Assembly (NCBI RefSeq): GCF_000524195.1
Contig: NW_020170418.1
Coordinates: forward strand, 467,429 to 531,428
Reading direction: 5' to 3'
Origin: Echinococcus granulosus
Lineage: Eukaryota; Platyhelminthes; Cestoda; Cyclophyllidea; Taeniidae
DNA length: 64,000 bases
Made by a program: the position numbers and the translations under genes
In this document: positions 25,782-39,800 of the stretch, in pieces
Position numbering within the stretch: position 1 is the stretch's first letter
How the letters are laid out: every line of letters begins with the position of its first letter
The notes under the pieces: model-generated
What the model saw: the letters and a program-made list of their open reading frames with translations, nothing else
The model's database searches: none
Told to the model about the DNA's origin: nothing

Positions 25782-28700
25782 TTAATCTACCGCATTTTCG
25801 ATGCAGCGACTGCCAGGGGACCGACGGGTGGTCACAAGTTGGGCAAGGATGTTAGAGAGGGTAGTGAGCTCGTTGCGCGTGCCTGGTGTAAGTACAGCGA
25901 AGCACGTCTGACCTGGCAGGAGAGGCAGGTGGTAGAGCAAATGGTGGGAACTTTTCAGGACCCCCACGAGGGCTTGCTCGCTACCACCATCGTCTGCAGT
26001 GGTTGCGTCGCCGGTAGTGCTGGAACGGTGCGGAACAGTGTGGTAGGGGAAGGCAAGGAGAAAGGCAGTGAGGAGGGATGTGGCGCGAATCTTCGGGTCC
26101 GTAACAAGAGGCAACGCGCACGCGGGGCGGCGATAGGGGACACTGCTTCCAGCCGCTGCCACCGTTCCTCTCAACCCCAACCCTGAAGTCGGCGCCGCGC
26201 GGTAGGTCAGCGGACCCCCACTGTCTGAGGTCAGCCACTCATAGGATCGGTGTTGCAGTCGTTCTAACGCCAGTCGAGCTCGTCGACCTGCGGCCGATGA
26301 CACCAGCTCAAATACCACCTTGAGATGCAAGAAATACACTACACGGACCTGTAAGACCGGGATGACACGATTCACTTGCACACCCCTCAAGGTTGTGTTA
26401 ACCGGGTTGCCCAGAATCTGAAAAACTGAGCTACAAACTGATATGTTAAACGTGAATCGCACTATCTTGGACGGCATCACCAAAACTGTAAGAGTTAAAT
26501 AGAAACCTAAAACAGCTCACTTTCGTAATTCCAAATGGATAATCTCGAAAGTGTCCGCTGTGAAAGAAGGTGGGCTTTCACTCGGGAGCGACTCCAAGGA
26601 CACAGACCTGTGTGGCAGTTTCGTTGGTGGAAGAGGCACTGGGACTGGATTCGGCCCAGAGAGGCTGGCAGCTGAAGAAGAAGTTGGGAGGCCGGTGTTT
26701 GACAAGAAGAGCGAGAAGCCGGTCGAGTAGAATATCCACGAGGCAAGGACAATCACAGCGATGCGCAGGGCCAATTTGGGGCGGTGAGGTGGATGTAAGA
26801 ATGGGTGAGCAGTTCCCGGGCCCTAAGGCTGAGTATGGCTCCCGTTGACCTCGACTCAAACTCTGACCTCGCTCTTGATTGTGGGATTGCAGGAGGCAGC
26901 AGCACGTCTTCCCCAAGCTCTCTAGTGACGTCGAGCTGAGGTAAGCTGACCACTCATCTGCGACTGCACGCAGGCGACCACCGGCACTTTCCAGGTCCAG
27001 CAGAGAAGCAGAAGAAGAAAATGCCTAAAAGGCGCCAAGATTTCCTCAGGATTTGAAAATTTTCATGCGCTTATATGTCTAGCAAAAGGTATGGCTCAAA
27101 TGTGCCTACCAAGAATATGTAATTAAACATATAATATTAAACTGCGGAAACCACAATAATATCGAATGAGACTTCGTGAAATTGATCGTTCACACCTCCA
27201 CCAACGATATAATCGAAATGCAAACGACGATGAGAAAAAGAGCTAGTCATATGCATTTTACCCAAGTAATGATGCAAATTATTTTATGTATTTTGGCAGC
27301 TATATCTGTACATTTTTTACAGCATGTCCATTAAAATTATTTAAAAGTTAAGACACCTGATAGACGGTATCAGGAAGGCAGAAGAGTGTGAGTTGGTTGA
27401 TCAGTTGACTGACGTAGGGCGCGACTTTAGCTAGTGCAGAGGGCGGATCGTTGGCGGAGAGGGGCTGTTGAGCAGAGGGATCTCGCGCATCCGCGTCTGG
27501 AGCTGCAGGACCGTGTGGGTAAGGGGAAAGGAGGCCGGTCCGAGCGTGGAAGGCCTTGGTGATGAACATGTAGCCACGTGGGCGACCAGTTACATTGTCA
27601 AGGGAGCACATACCGTTGTAGATGGCGGTGAGGGGCGCCCAATGGGAGGGGTACTTAAAGGCTGCAGTCTCGAGTACAAGAATGAGGTCGCGCTTTGGGT
27701 GGTAGCCGCTCACCAACGCGTAGTGCCCATTCCCCGTCTGCTTCACCGCCTTGCGGTCATAGGAGACCACTAAAATCGTGCCCGATGTCGAGAGAGACTG
27801 AGAGCAGATGTTCAGGAGGGAGGATCGAAAAGTTTCCACTGTCTCGCCTGGTGAGGTCGGCTGTCGCAGATCAACCTAGGGAACGAGTTAAAACAAACAG
27901 AAAACATTACCAAATGAATATTTCAGGAAATAAGATCTCAAATTTGCGTAGAAGAAACCAGAGACAATGGTGTTGATTTTAGAATGATTAACGGGTATCA
28001 CGTTCGTTAATCTGAGAAGTGATAAATAAAAGTGTTCCGAGAACAAGAAGAGCATTTGGTCGAGGTAAAAAAAAAAGATAGGTGGGTTTGAATACTTAGG
28101 TTATATAAAAATGAGACCAACTAAGCAGTTACCCGTTTACCTAACTTGCAACACTGCACAAATTTGAAACGAATTCTGCATCGCTTTGTAGAACACCTTT
28201 CCGCTTTTGTACATTTGATTGTGGCGAAAGCTTCGGATGCGCAACTTGTTTATCGAAGTGAAAGATAAAAACTTTATTTGGATGGTATTGACCATTCAAA
28301 CTTAAATGGTAAAAAGTGGTAAGTAACAAATTAATATAAACTTGCTGATTTCCGTGATTTTGTTCAAATAAAAGAATGTATGAATTAAGGTACTTTTACT
28401 ACGACATAACGCGTTGTCAATAATGAAAAATCAGTTGGGGATCTTGGTTTATGGGTATGAGCGCTCAAAGCTTTGATAAACTCAGCAAAATCATGGAAAT
28501 CCTTCCTCTCCAAATACTAATGTCTGCTCATCAAGCTTAACTTTACTTACTGTGGTGTTTTTGAGAAGAAAATAGGTTTGCCGGAAAGCACAAAATGGGC
28601 GTCAATAATGCAGGAAAAATATGAAATCCATCAATTATAAGAAACGTGAATTTAGGCAGAAAAGCACCATCTGAATAGATCTTGAAATACCAGTTTTGAC

Positions 28701-31196
28701 TCAATAAAGCACAACCACCTCGACGCTACAGCAGCTTAACCAGTCGAATTGAGTTTTTTGGCAAAAGCACGAAGATTCTCAAAAATAGTAGAAAATATTA
28801 TCGAGGTCTTGAGTAAAATCCAACGAAATTCTACCAATCATAATCCAAGATTCCAGGGCCACGTATTTATTCATTAAACTTTTTCGATATTTACTGTAGA
28901 TATAATTATCTGCATTAGTAATTTTACACCTTTTTCATGTCTCCGGAAATAGGCTTCCAACCACTTACACCACTTTTCGGTTTAAGAGAGTTGGGCCATT
29001 TTCTAAATAAGTAGAGAAGATGGGGGACGCCTAGAAATATACCATTCAGTATCAAACCCCTGCCCTGATCTGCACAGCGCTTATCAACTGAGGTTAATGA
29101 ACAGACTAGCAACAACTTTCACCTCTTCTACCCTCCCTAAGAGTTTGACATTAATCGATTGCCCTAAAACTTCGTTAAACAATTGTCCTTGAAGGTTTTT
29201 GAAACAGTCAGAATTTTTACAAAGCAACAAGTTTCAAAATGAATTTTCATAAACGAGAGGTCAGGACTCACATTGAGTCCGTTACACTTGGCAATAGACT
29301 GGAACTGATCGAGAGTGATGCCGTGGGTAAGGAGATCCTCCGAGGAGAGGCAACAGGTGAGCATGTCCTCGTGATACCAGCGCCATGGCGCCTTCCACAC
29401 TCGGCCCGGGTCCATCTCAAACGAGTTCAGCACCATCACCATCGCCGACAAACCGCAGTAGGATGGCTGCACCTGCAGAGAATGCACGAAAAACTTTCAT
29501 CATTGAATTATCTCTTCAAGGAGGGGCCGGGCTCATAAGAGAGTCAGAAAGACATCCGATTAACAAGACTATAGCTTTTCAAGTGAGTATGTCGGAAATG
29601 TGACCTAAATAGCTAAGTTGATGATATTACCAAAGTAAAGAAATAATGTCCCTACATAAGCCGAATGTAAGGTTAAATGAACATCAAAATTGCAGGTAAT
29701 ATACGCCCCATCCAGTGTGAATCGTTCAACTATATAAGTTGCCCCCCTATTGCATACAAATGTTACGAGATACCCAAACAGGTGATATTCAAGTTAAATA
29801 GGAACTTGCAAAGGCAGAAAACTACTTAGAAAGTACGTTTTCTGTAAGAAAAGAATGAAGTCTTCGTGCAGGAGCGGGGTTTCCCCACATGACTTTATTT
29901 AAAAATTTATTCCACTAGAAACGTTTATGATGACATCAACATTTCAGCATAACGTCTCAGCCCGCATGCGTATCGAATTTTAGAGACAATAAAGTAAAAC
30001 GAAACAAGTTTGACGGGTAACGGCGAACCACAGGACTAAAATGCATAGGGAACAATTAAAATTAGCCAAAGCAGCTATGTACAAACAGAAGGGAAACACT
30101 TAGGGGTATTCAAAGGGCTTCTTGAAGCAATTTTAATGCGATAGCCAACGGTTAAACATTTCAAATGTTTTAAAGAAACCTTGATAGATAGTTCCTGAAT
30201 TAACGTTTTTGAAAAGAAAAAAGTGCTTATCTTAGGTTAAAATATACACTAAGTATATTGAAGCCATGAGTGTATTTTTCGGAATGGCATTGACAGTTCA
30301 GGATTTAAAGTGCAGAAAATACGGAACAGCACTAGTATTTGAGAATTATGGAATATTTTTTTACTTTGATTATGCTAGAGCTTCTAAAAAAACACTTCAA
30401 AATGACCTGCTAAAATTGCCAGCTTTAGAACTGAAAATGAAATTGTGAATGAAGTAAAGAACCTCTAGGCAAAAAAACCCGTGGTTTGCATGTATATAAG
30501 GCAACTTCTCACCTGATGAGGACAAATTCATACCACACATGAGGGGGACGTTAGAATTGAGCTACCATCAGCCAATTCCCACCCAGAATAGACAATTCAT
30601 TCGGCTACGGATATACTCAGAATGCAAAGACTACATCTCCGTAATGATAGAGAAGGTGCATGTTCTTCTGGTACATAGTACATTTAAAAGTGATTCAACC
30701 GCAACAATAAGCCAGAATCACCTCCGAGTTTTCTGAACTTCAAATAAATATACACTCATTCAGTCTAGTGATAGAGATTAGTTCGGTGGAAGTAAAGCCT
30801 TAAGATCTTTCCCAACGAAGCTAGTGTAATATGATAGATACGATTTAGTCCAGTCTGGAAACTAACTTGCGTTCGAAGTTGAGGAACCAAATCGAAAAAG
30901 CATTCCAAAAAACCCATTTCCAGCGCCTCTTTGAAGAGTTGCCGTCCCTCCGCGGTGCCGAAAGCTATGCAGGATGCAGGGAGGGGACGGCGGTAGAATT
31001 GCCGTGGTTCCTGTGGCGGCGCAACAAGGCTCGCCTTGTGGGAGGGATTATCAGAGGTGGAGGAGTATAGCCTCGAAGGGGGCGAAGAAGAAAGAGACAC
31101 AGCGACTGCTGCAACTCGACCCCCGAGTAACTGTCTGACAAACCGAGGAATCAGGAAACGAAGCCATTTATGACACATCACATCCGCGGCCCACAC
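25782..31196 (-). CDS. PCS: Phytochelatin synthase (animal type), mitochondrial-type N-terminus
   Basis: Minus-strand exons 31196-30867, 29472-29272, 27875-27357, 26822-26521 and 26430-25782 give 666 residues with all phases closing. The enzyme is a papain-like gamma-glutamylcysteine dipeptidyl transpeptidase that makes metal-binding phytochelatins from glutathione. N-domain motifs: FYRRPLPAS, PSYCGLSAMVMVLN with catalytic Cys116, DPGRVWKAPWRW, QTGNGHYA with catalytic His228, FKYPSHWAPL and GRPRGYMFI. Residue 246, at the catalytic Asp position (18 after the His, as in plant PCS His162/Asp180), is Glu. Residues 1-50 are Arg- and Ser-rich without acidic stretches (RFVRQLL, RLYSSTS) and look like a mitochondrial presequence. 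Exon 4 encodes a hydrophobic segment (about residues 368-390). Exon 5 holds the divergent C-terminal domain (SLLTAFLLAFPYH). Exons 1-3 are secure; the exon 4/5 junction is inferred from phase. Confidence 0.9.
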
Positions 31197-33381
31197 TAAA
31201 AGGCAACAAAAGGCAGCCAGTGAGGATTTGTCGACTCAAACCCTGTACATATGCACACGGCCTAAATAACAATGGCAAACTAAAAAATTAGCACATATAC
31301 ACGGAAATAAAAGATTTCTGCAATGACGACAGCTTAACTATTTGCCAGAGACTTACTAAAATACTACAAATACACGCTGAATTAACACCAGAAGCAGCAG
31401 TAAGATTATAAACACTCGAAGCATTAAGGAATCGACAAGTTTTGAGGGTCATTAGCTTTCACGTAAATGACAGCCATGCACGCATCTCGATGGACAGTTG
31501 AAAGGGTATTCTAGCATAATGTCTCAGTATAGGGCAATGAAACATAAGTCGTGGATATTGAAATACAAAAATAGGTTTGGGCTTGAATGACTTGAAGGTT
31601 CTCCGCGCCTTTTAACTACTGAACATGATGTCAGCTCCATCAAACGCACTACAGTAACGCTTCTAATACAAACAATTATATGTTAGATTGTGGTGTGTGA
31701 CACCTTTGATTTAAAAAATCCAAAGAGCCATGACTGAAAACAGTCGACTAGTCCGTAACCGGATAAATGTACAAGAGAATGATTTTATGGCACGACAATG
31801 AAGAAAACAATCCGAAAGTCCAAAGAGCATTAGATAAGTGTTGACATGAATCAAAATAACGTTACCCGGGGGATTCCTGTCGAGGAAACCCGGTGAAGTT
31901 AAACATGAAATAGAACAATGCAAGGATGCAGACTGTGAGAACGGTGGAGTAAAGTGGTGAATACTACCAAGAGACGCAAATGATTTATGCGGCTGATTGC
32001 AATTCCAAAACAACTGACCTTTGAGTGACCTCAACGTACCATATACACGTGTGCACGATTCGCAGCGATATTTAGGTTCAAGCAGATATGCTTGAACCTG
32101 CACTACGTGGTATAGACGTCTTTCGTAATCGCCGAATATCATGAGTGAAAAAGTTTCAAAAACTCTATTTATGAAGAAAGGACATATAACGATAGCAACT
32201 TGCGCATGTACGAATTATACTGGTTAAATGACTACGTGCATGCAGGAGAAGCGCCATAAGCTCACACATGAAGCAAGCTACAGACAGCACTTGATTCCAC
32301 GTAAGCACACACACACACACTCACACAAAGGTGCACCTATTGATCACCTCATACGTGTCAGTGGAAGCTCAAGTACAGTTGTAGAAGAACCCATTAAAAA
32401 AGGAACATTTATCCTAGTCGAGTAAACTCAAAATAAGTAAACCATTCAAGCGGACTATCACAGCACCGTTCTGGATTGCAGAAAAGTATTCGCACAATTC
32501 TGGGAATAATGTCTGTTGCGGTCCAGATAATGTAATCGAAAAACCGCACTCATTTCGCGCATGAATGGTTTGAACAAATGGGAGAGGTCTCAAAGCCCCT
32601 TTGTTCTCAACACTTCCTTTCTGAATATGACTCCCTTGGACTCAACCCCGCTCACGGAACTGAAAATACATGTAATCCGTCCTAGTAGAGGCCGTTTAAG
32701 ATAATGCGTTTTACAGCCAGAATAACAAGCATACGCATAGGAATTCCTGTGCGATAAAATGTAGACGTCACCATTTCAAAGAACCGTCTGCCATAAAATT
32801 ACTTCAAGGCAGGTGACCCACTCGTCAACAAAATAAAGACAGAATCACAAACAGATTCAAGCCCTGTTATCGTTTGGCCTTCTGAATATAATTCATGGGA
32901 TCCAACGAAACCTCAAGTCCTGTAATCAAGACGACTTAAAAACCATTCTGGAGATGAATGGGTAAATCTCTCACAATATCACATGAGGCAAGCGTACACA
33001 CACGCGTTTCTAAACAGATAAGAGGGAAAAAACGAGCTCGAAGGTCAAGTTCTATTTAGAGAAAGAAAGAAGTGACCGAAAACAGAGACAAGCACATCCT
33101 GTTTGAAGAGGGGAAAAGACTGGAGGAAGGAAAAGAGACAATCGATAGAGCACACGAAATCAGTCTTTGAGGTGGTGATGAGGCAAAGACTGATGTGTAA
33201 ATTTTTGTTGCTGTACACGTTGTTATGGCAATTTAGAGGAGGAGAGGAAGAGAGTAGAAGTGGCAAGAAAGGATGTCAATGAAAAGTACACACACACAAG
33301 GTAAGTGGAATGAAGCTACGAAGGATGCCTGCCTGTGTATGCGTAGAGGAGAAATGAGATGGTGGGGAGAGAGATAACGAC
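31197..33381. other. Intergenic region between phytochelatin synthase and Rab1 genes
   Basis: About 2.2 kb upstream of phytochelatin synthase and downstream of Rab1, both on the minus strand. It probably includes the Rab1 3' UTR and the phytochelatin synthase promoter. It holds an AC microsatellite near 32305-32320. No coding feature is supported. Confidence 0.5.
32305..32320. repeat. (CA)n microsatellite
   Basis: A run of eight CA dinucleotides followed by an imperfect extension. Confidence 0.8.
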
Positions 33382-35286
<1,905 letters not shown>

Positions 35287-35870
35287 TTTGAAGCCTTTAA
35301 AGGACGCACTGCTAAGTACACAAAGTAAAAGTAAGAATCGGAACAAATCAGATGTCCACTGCTAATAAACACAAAAACGTCATTGTAATTAAAATAGGCA
35401 CTTTAAAGCATAATATGTGTCTTAATTTTTATCCGAACAAATGCCTAAAAACCTCAATCGAATGTACGAAACAGACCAAAATAATCAAAGTCTTCCTTCA
35501 TCTCTAAGAGAAAAACAATTAAGACAATTGTGTTATTTAAAAATTACTTACAAGATTATTTAAAAGTGACATATGAGTAAAATATTTTTTTCCTTTCTGC
35601 TTCGGTTCAAACTTCTTTAATCACCGCATATATGATAGAAGGAGAAAATCACGTATATGAATAAATATGACTGCTTTCGTACACAAGATTCGTTGTCCTA
35701 ATCACTTGTGTTCCTGTTTAACTCTGAACATAGATCCCAAGCTAACAGTGTATCACTGCCAAAAAACTTGCTCAGGCATTAATATAGTAACTTTAATACA
35801 CTGCTGTTAACTCCTTTATCATTTTGCGTTTAATAACAAAAGCTAACAATAGTGTAATGTAGCGTCCCAT
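35287..35870. other. Region upstream of Rab1
   Basis: AT-rich sequence upstream of the minus-strand Rab1 ATG, presumably its 5' UTR and promoter. No specific element is recognised. Confidence 0.4.
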
Positions 35871-35985
35871 GGCTTTCCTGAAGACAAAAGAAGACACAAT
35901 GCTAGGGCAGAATATGTATTCAGCAGAGAGAAGGTGTTTGGGCTACTGGCATGGTTCAAAGGCCAGCTTACCCAAGGTGGTACAA
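35871..35985 (+). repeat. Dispersed SINE-like repeat, copy B
   Basis: This copy matches copies A and C through CCTGAAGACAAAAGAAGACA, GGGCAGAATA, GTATTCAGCA, GAGAGAAGG and CTACTGGCATGG, followed by a decayed A-box-like AAAGGCCAGC. Homology may extend further downstream but was not tracked reliably. Confidence 0.55.
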
Positions 35986-36899
35986 GAAAGCTAATTCAAA
36001 AATACAAAAAGTGGCGCCTCACAAATACCGAGGGGTAAACCACCATCGCAATACAGTCACCTAACTCTTGAGATTTGGTAAGGCGGTCACTTATGGTATC
36101 CGACACTGTACCTTCACCAGCTGGACTACCTCTTGATCGTGCCACTAGCCTTATGCCCTACTTTTTTTAAAAATATGTATTATGCCCAGGTAGTGCGCTT
36201 TATTCGTCTTCGGAAAGCCTCAAAAGCTTCAACAGTATAAGATCCGAATACTGGTCTTGTTAGGGATAAAACATTTGCTTCTTAAATAATAAAGAGGTGT
36301 TGTCATGGTATGGGCTGAGAACTACATATAGGCACATTGACACCCCCAAGTTTGTTTTTCAATAATCTTATCTGCTATTAATTCAAATTGGAAGTTTGCT
36401 GATATTTAGGTAACACGTTTGCTTATAAACATTGTTTCTTGTTAAAGTTGCAGATAATAGACAGTACCTATAAAGGACAAGTTATTCGGCTAGATTTTCT
36501 TGAATCATCAGGGAGTATGTTTTTATTCATTTAAGATGTTACGCGTTATTGCACAGCAAGGTATAGGATTAGTGCTCTCCAAATTATGTGCTTTGTGTGG
36601 TTGTATTTCATCATACCATATTAGTATCCTACGTCAATCTTAAATCTGTGAAAGGTCTACTTCTTGCAACTATCATTTAATACAATCACGACACAATTCT
36701 GTTGTCATTTTTCGCATGTTAGAGAATCTTGTGGTTTTTTAATTTTCAAGTTCGTGTTTTGTTGAGGATTACCTTTTTTACGTCTATTGTACAGTTTCAT
36801 CCACATTTCGCATTCTGCGCTAAGTATTGCACATGGATTGGGCTGTTTATACTTCACTTTTAGCCTGCTAATATCAGGCTCTCGTTATCACGGCAGGGG
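35986..36899. other. Divergent region between Rab1 and OPA1
   Basis: About 0.9 kb of AT-rich sequence upstream of the OPA1 start. Beyond the repeat copy just before it I see no gene or recognisable control element. Confidence 0.4.
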
Positions 36900-39800
36900 A
36901 TGCTCGGTCGAGCTCGTTTCCCACGTGTTAGGACCACTCTCAGGCTAAATCATCAACGGTTTGCATCAGGTTTGACTGCTAGAATTCTTGCTCGTGTGTT
37001 GAAGTTGCGTTACCTTATTTTCGGTGCTGGAGTTGGAGGGGCGTATACCATAAACCAGGTTCCTTTAAGCTTTGATTGTCGAGTTATGCATATAGAAATA
37101 CGAGGACATAAAAAACTCCCTACCCAATTTCGGTTACTTGAAGAATTATCTACCAGAGGAATCAGAAGTCCAATCGTTGTTTGCAACTCTAAGAAATTCA
37201 TTAACATGGACTTCTAAGGACTCCCCGGTAGGTCCGTGGGGTTACTCTTGTATGGACGTTTGTAAGCATGCCAATGCGGAACAGGTGGATGCATCAGCGT
37301 CGGATCAGGGACAACCTGGAATACCTAGTGGTAACAACAAATACTGTTTTCTCACTTTCCCGTAGAACAAAATATTTCGGCAGATGAAATTGAAAAGGTA
37401 ATAATACGGATTCCGCCTACTTTTTAGTTACGAAAAGAGAAAGAGGAAATAATCGAGGACCTTAGAAATGAGCTTATTAAGACCAAAGTACAGTCGGAAC
37501 CGTTACTAATATTGTTTTCAGCTTCAGTATCAAAAGGCTCTCAATGATCAAAAAAATGAAAACAGGAATCTACGCAAACAGCTCCTTCTTAAATACCAAA
37601 AAACCACTCAACCGGATCGAATTAAAGTTTGATATATTTTACCATTTCAGCGAATTATAGAAAACGCTAATTGACATGTATTCCGAGGTTCTCGACGAGC
37701 TATCCAATCTTGACACAGACTATAATATGCAGGTCAGTTTGCAACATTTGCACAGTTTATGTGTGCAAATGCCAATTTAAGCAATTGTATTATTTGTTGC
37801 CGTTCTTAGGATCATCTGCCGAGGGTCGTGGTTGTTGGTGATCAAAGTTCGGGAAAGACGTCAGTTTTGGAGATGATTGCTCAAGCGCGTATTTTTCCAC
37901 GGGGATCTGGTGAGATGATGACCCGTTCTCCCGTCAAAGTTACCCTCTCTGAGGGTCCCTACCATGTGGCCTCCTTCCGAGACAGTCCCAAGGAATATGA
38001 TTTGACCAACGAGGCAGAGCTTGCAAGCTTGCGAAATGAGATAGAGGTAACAGTTTTTACCTGTTAAGCCACGAATTTGCTGAAATGGCTTCTTGGCACT
38101 CTATTTACTTGTTCAAGCTTCGAATGCAAGGTCTCGTTGCGGGCGGCAAGACCATTAGCACTGAAGTGATCTCGCTTAGTGTCAAAGGTCCTGGTTTACA
38201 GCGTATGGTTTTGGTTGATCTGCCCGGAATTATCTCTACTCAGACCACTGGGATGGAGGTCGGAACCCGTGAGAGCATTCGAAAACTCGTAAAGCAGTAC
38301 ATGAATAACCCAAATGCTATTATTCTTTGCATACAAGGTAGGGCTTCTTACCAACGGATTCACCTCGTTTCCTCTTTCTCAATCTGAACTCATTACTGTT
38401 GTTGCTCTTATCAGATGGTAGCATTGATGCTGAACGAAGTAATGTGACTGATCTAGTTACTTCAGTCGACCCTCAAGGAAAGCGAACAATTTTTGTGCTA
38501 ACGAAGGTTGATCTTGCTGAGGCTAACCTCTATAATCCAAATCGAGTGAGTATTTCCAATTGTTATTTGTGAAAATCTCTAGAACCAGTTTATGCAGTTG
38601 CAAATCCCCTGTCTAGATCCGTGAAATTCTCGAAGGGCGACTGTTTCCTATGAAAGCTCTCGGATACTACGCTGTTGTTACAGGAAAAGGTGAATAAGAA
38701 TTACACTGAAAACCTAGCATTGAATCGGTCACTATCGACTATTATTATTGTTTAATATTAATAACAACTTTAAAGGATCCAAAGACGAGAGTATCGAAAG
38801 CATCAAAGAGTACGAGTCTGAGTTTTTCAGAAAGTCGCGTCTTTTCCGAGAGGGAGCGCTCAAGTTGGCCCAGATGACCACTGAGAACATGAGTAAGGCG
38901 GTGTCTGAACGGTTTTGGAAGATGGTTAAGGATTCTGTGGAACAGGAAGCGGACACCTATCGAGGTAACTACGTTGTACTACCTGCATACTGCACCTTAC
39001 AACTTTGATCTCATCGGCTTACAAGCTCCTATTAACGCCGTTGATATTTTGGTGACTCCACTGTTCTTGTGTCTCTGCTAGAATCAGTGAACAAGATTGC
39101 TCCTTTCTGGTCCATCGGATTTATTCCGATCCCTAATCTGTGATAAGTAGACAATGGCTTTTTATTTATTAATTACTATGTAGGACTCATTGCGTCTTTT
39201 CCTTTAATACTTTTTACATGATTCCTTAATTTTAGTTATATTCACAAGGTGTTAACCTTATATGTTTTCCGTTTACTTAAAATCCAAGCTTCCTGTAATT
39301 CCTATAGCTCCCGACAGTTTTTGAACCCATACTTTCTCTGCCATCATAGTGTTTACAATACCTTGTTGCTGTTCGGCTACTTCGAGTGCTTTTACTTCCA
39401 ACCTAGGAATTTAGCGTCCGTATCCATATTTTGCGGTCATGGCTGAAGTTGCGTGCTTATGAATAGTGATGGTTAAATATTCGTGTCTGTCTGTTTCACT
39501 GGAAAGTGGTATTTTTCATATCACTTCAGTAGCATGAAAGGTTTTTTTCACTTATCCTATATGTGTATTTTATTTAAACAGAAAGCACAACCCCACTTTA
39601 GCGGTCCTTCTAAGGGACAACCATATTTTAATTATTTTGGTTAGCTATACGCTATAACTTGGAGACCGAGTGGAAGAACACTTTCCCATACATCCGTGAA
39701 ATGGACCGCGAGGAGTTGTTTGATAAGGGTCGAAATGAGATCTTAGATAACCTCGTCAGTCTCAGCACCATACCCTCGGTGACATGGGAGAAGAAGATCA

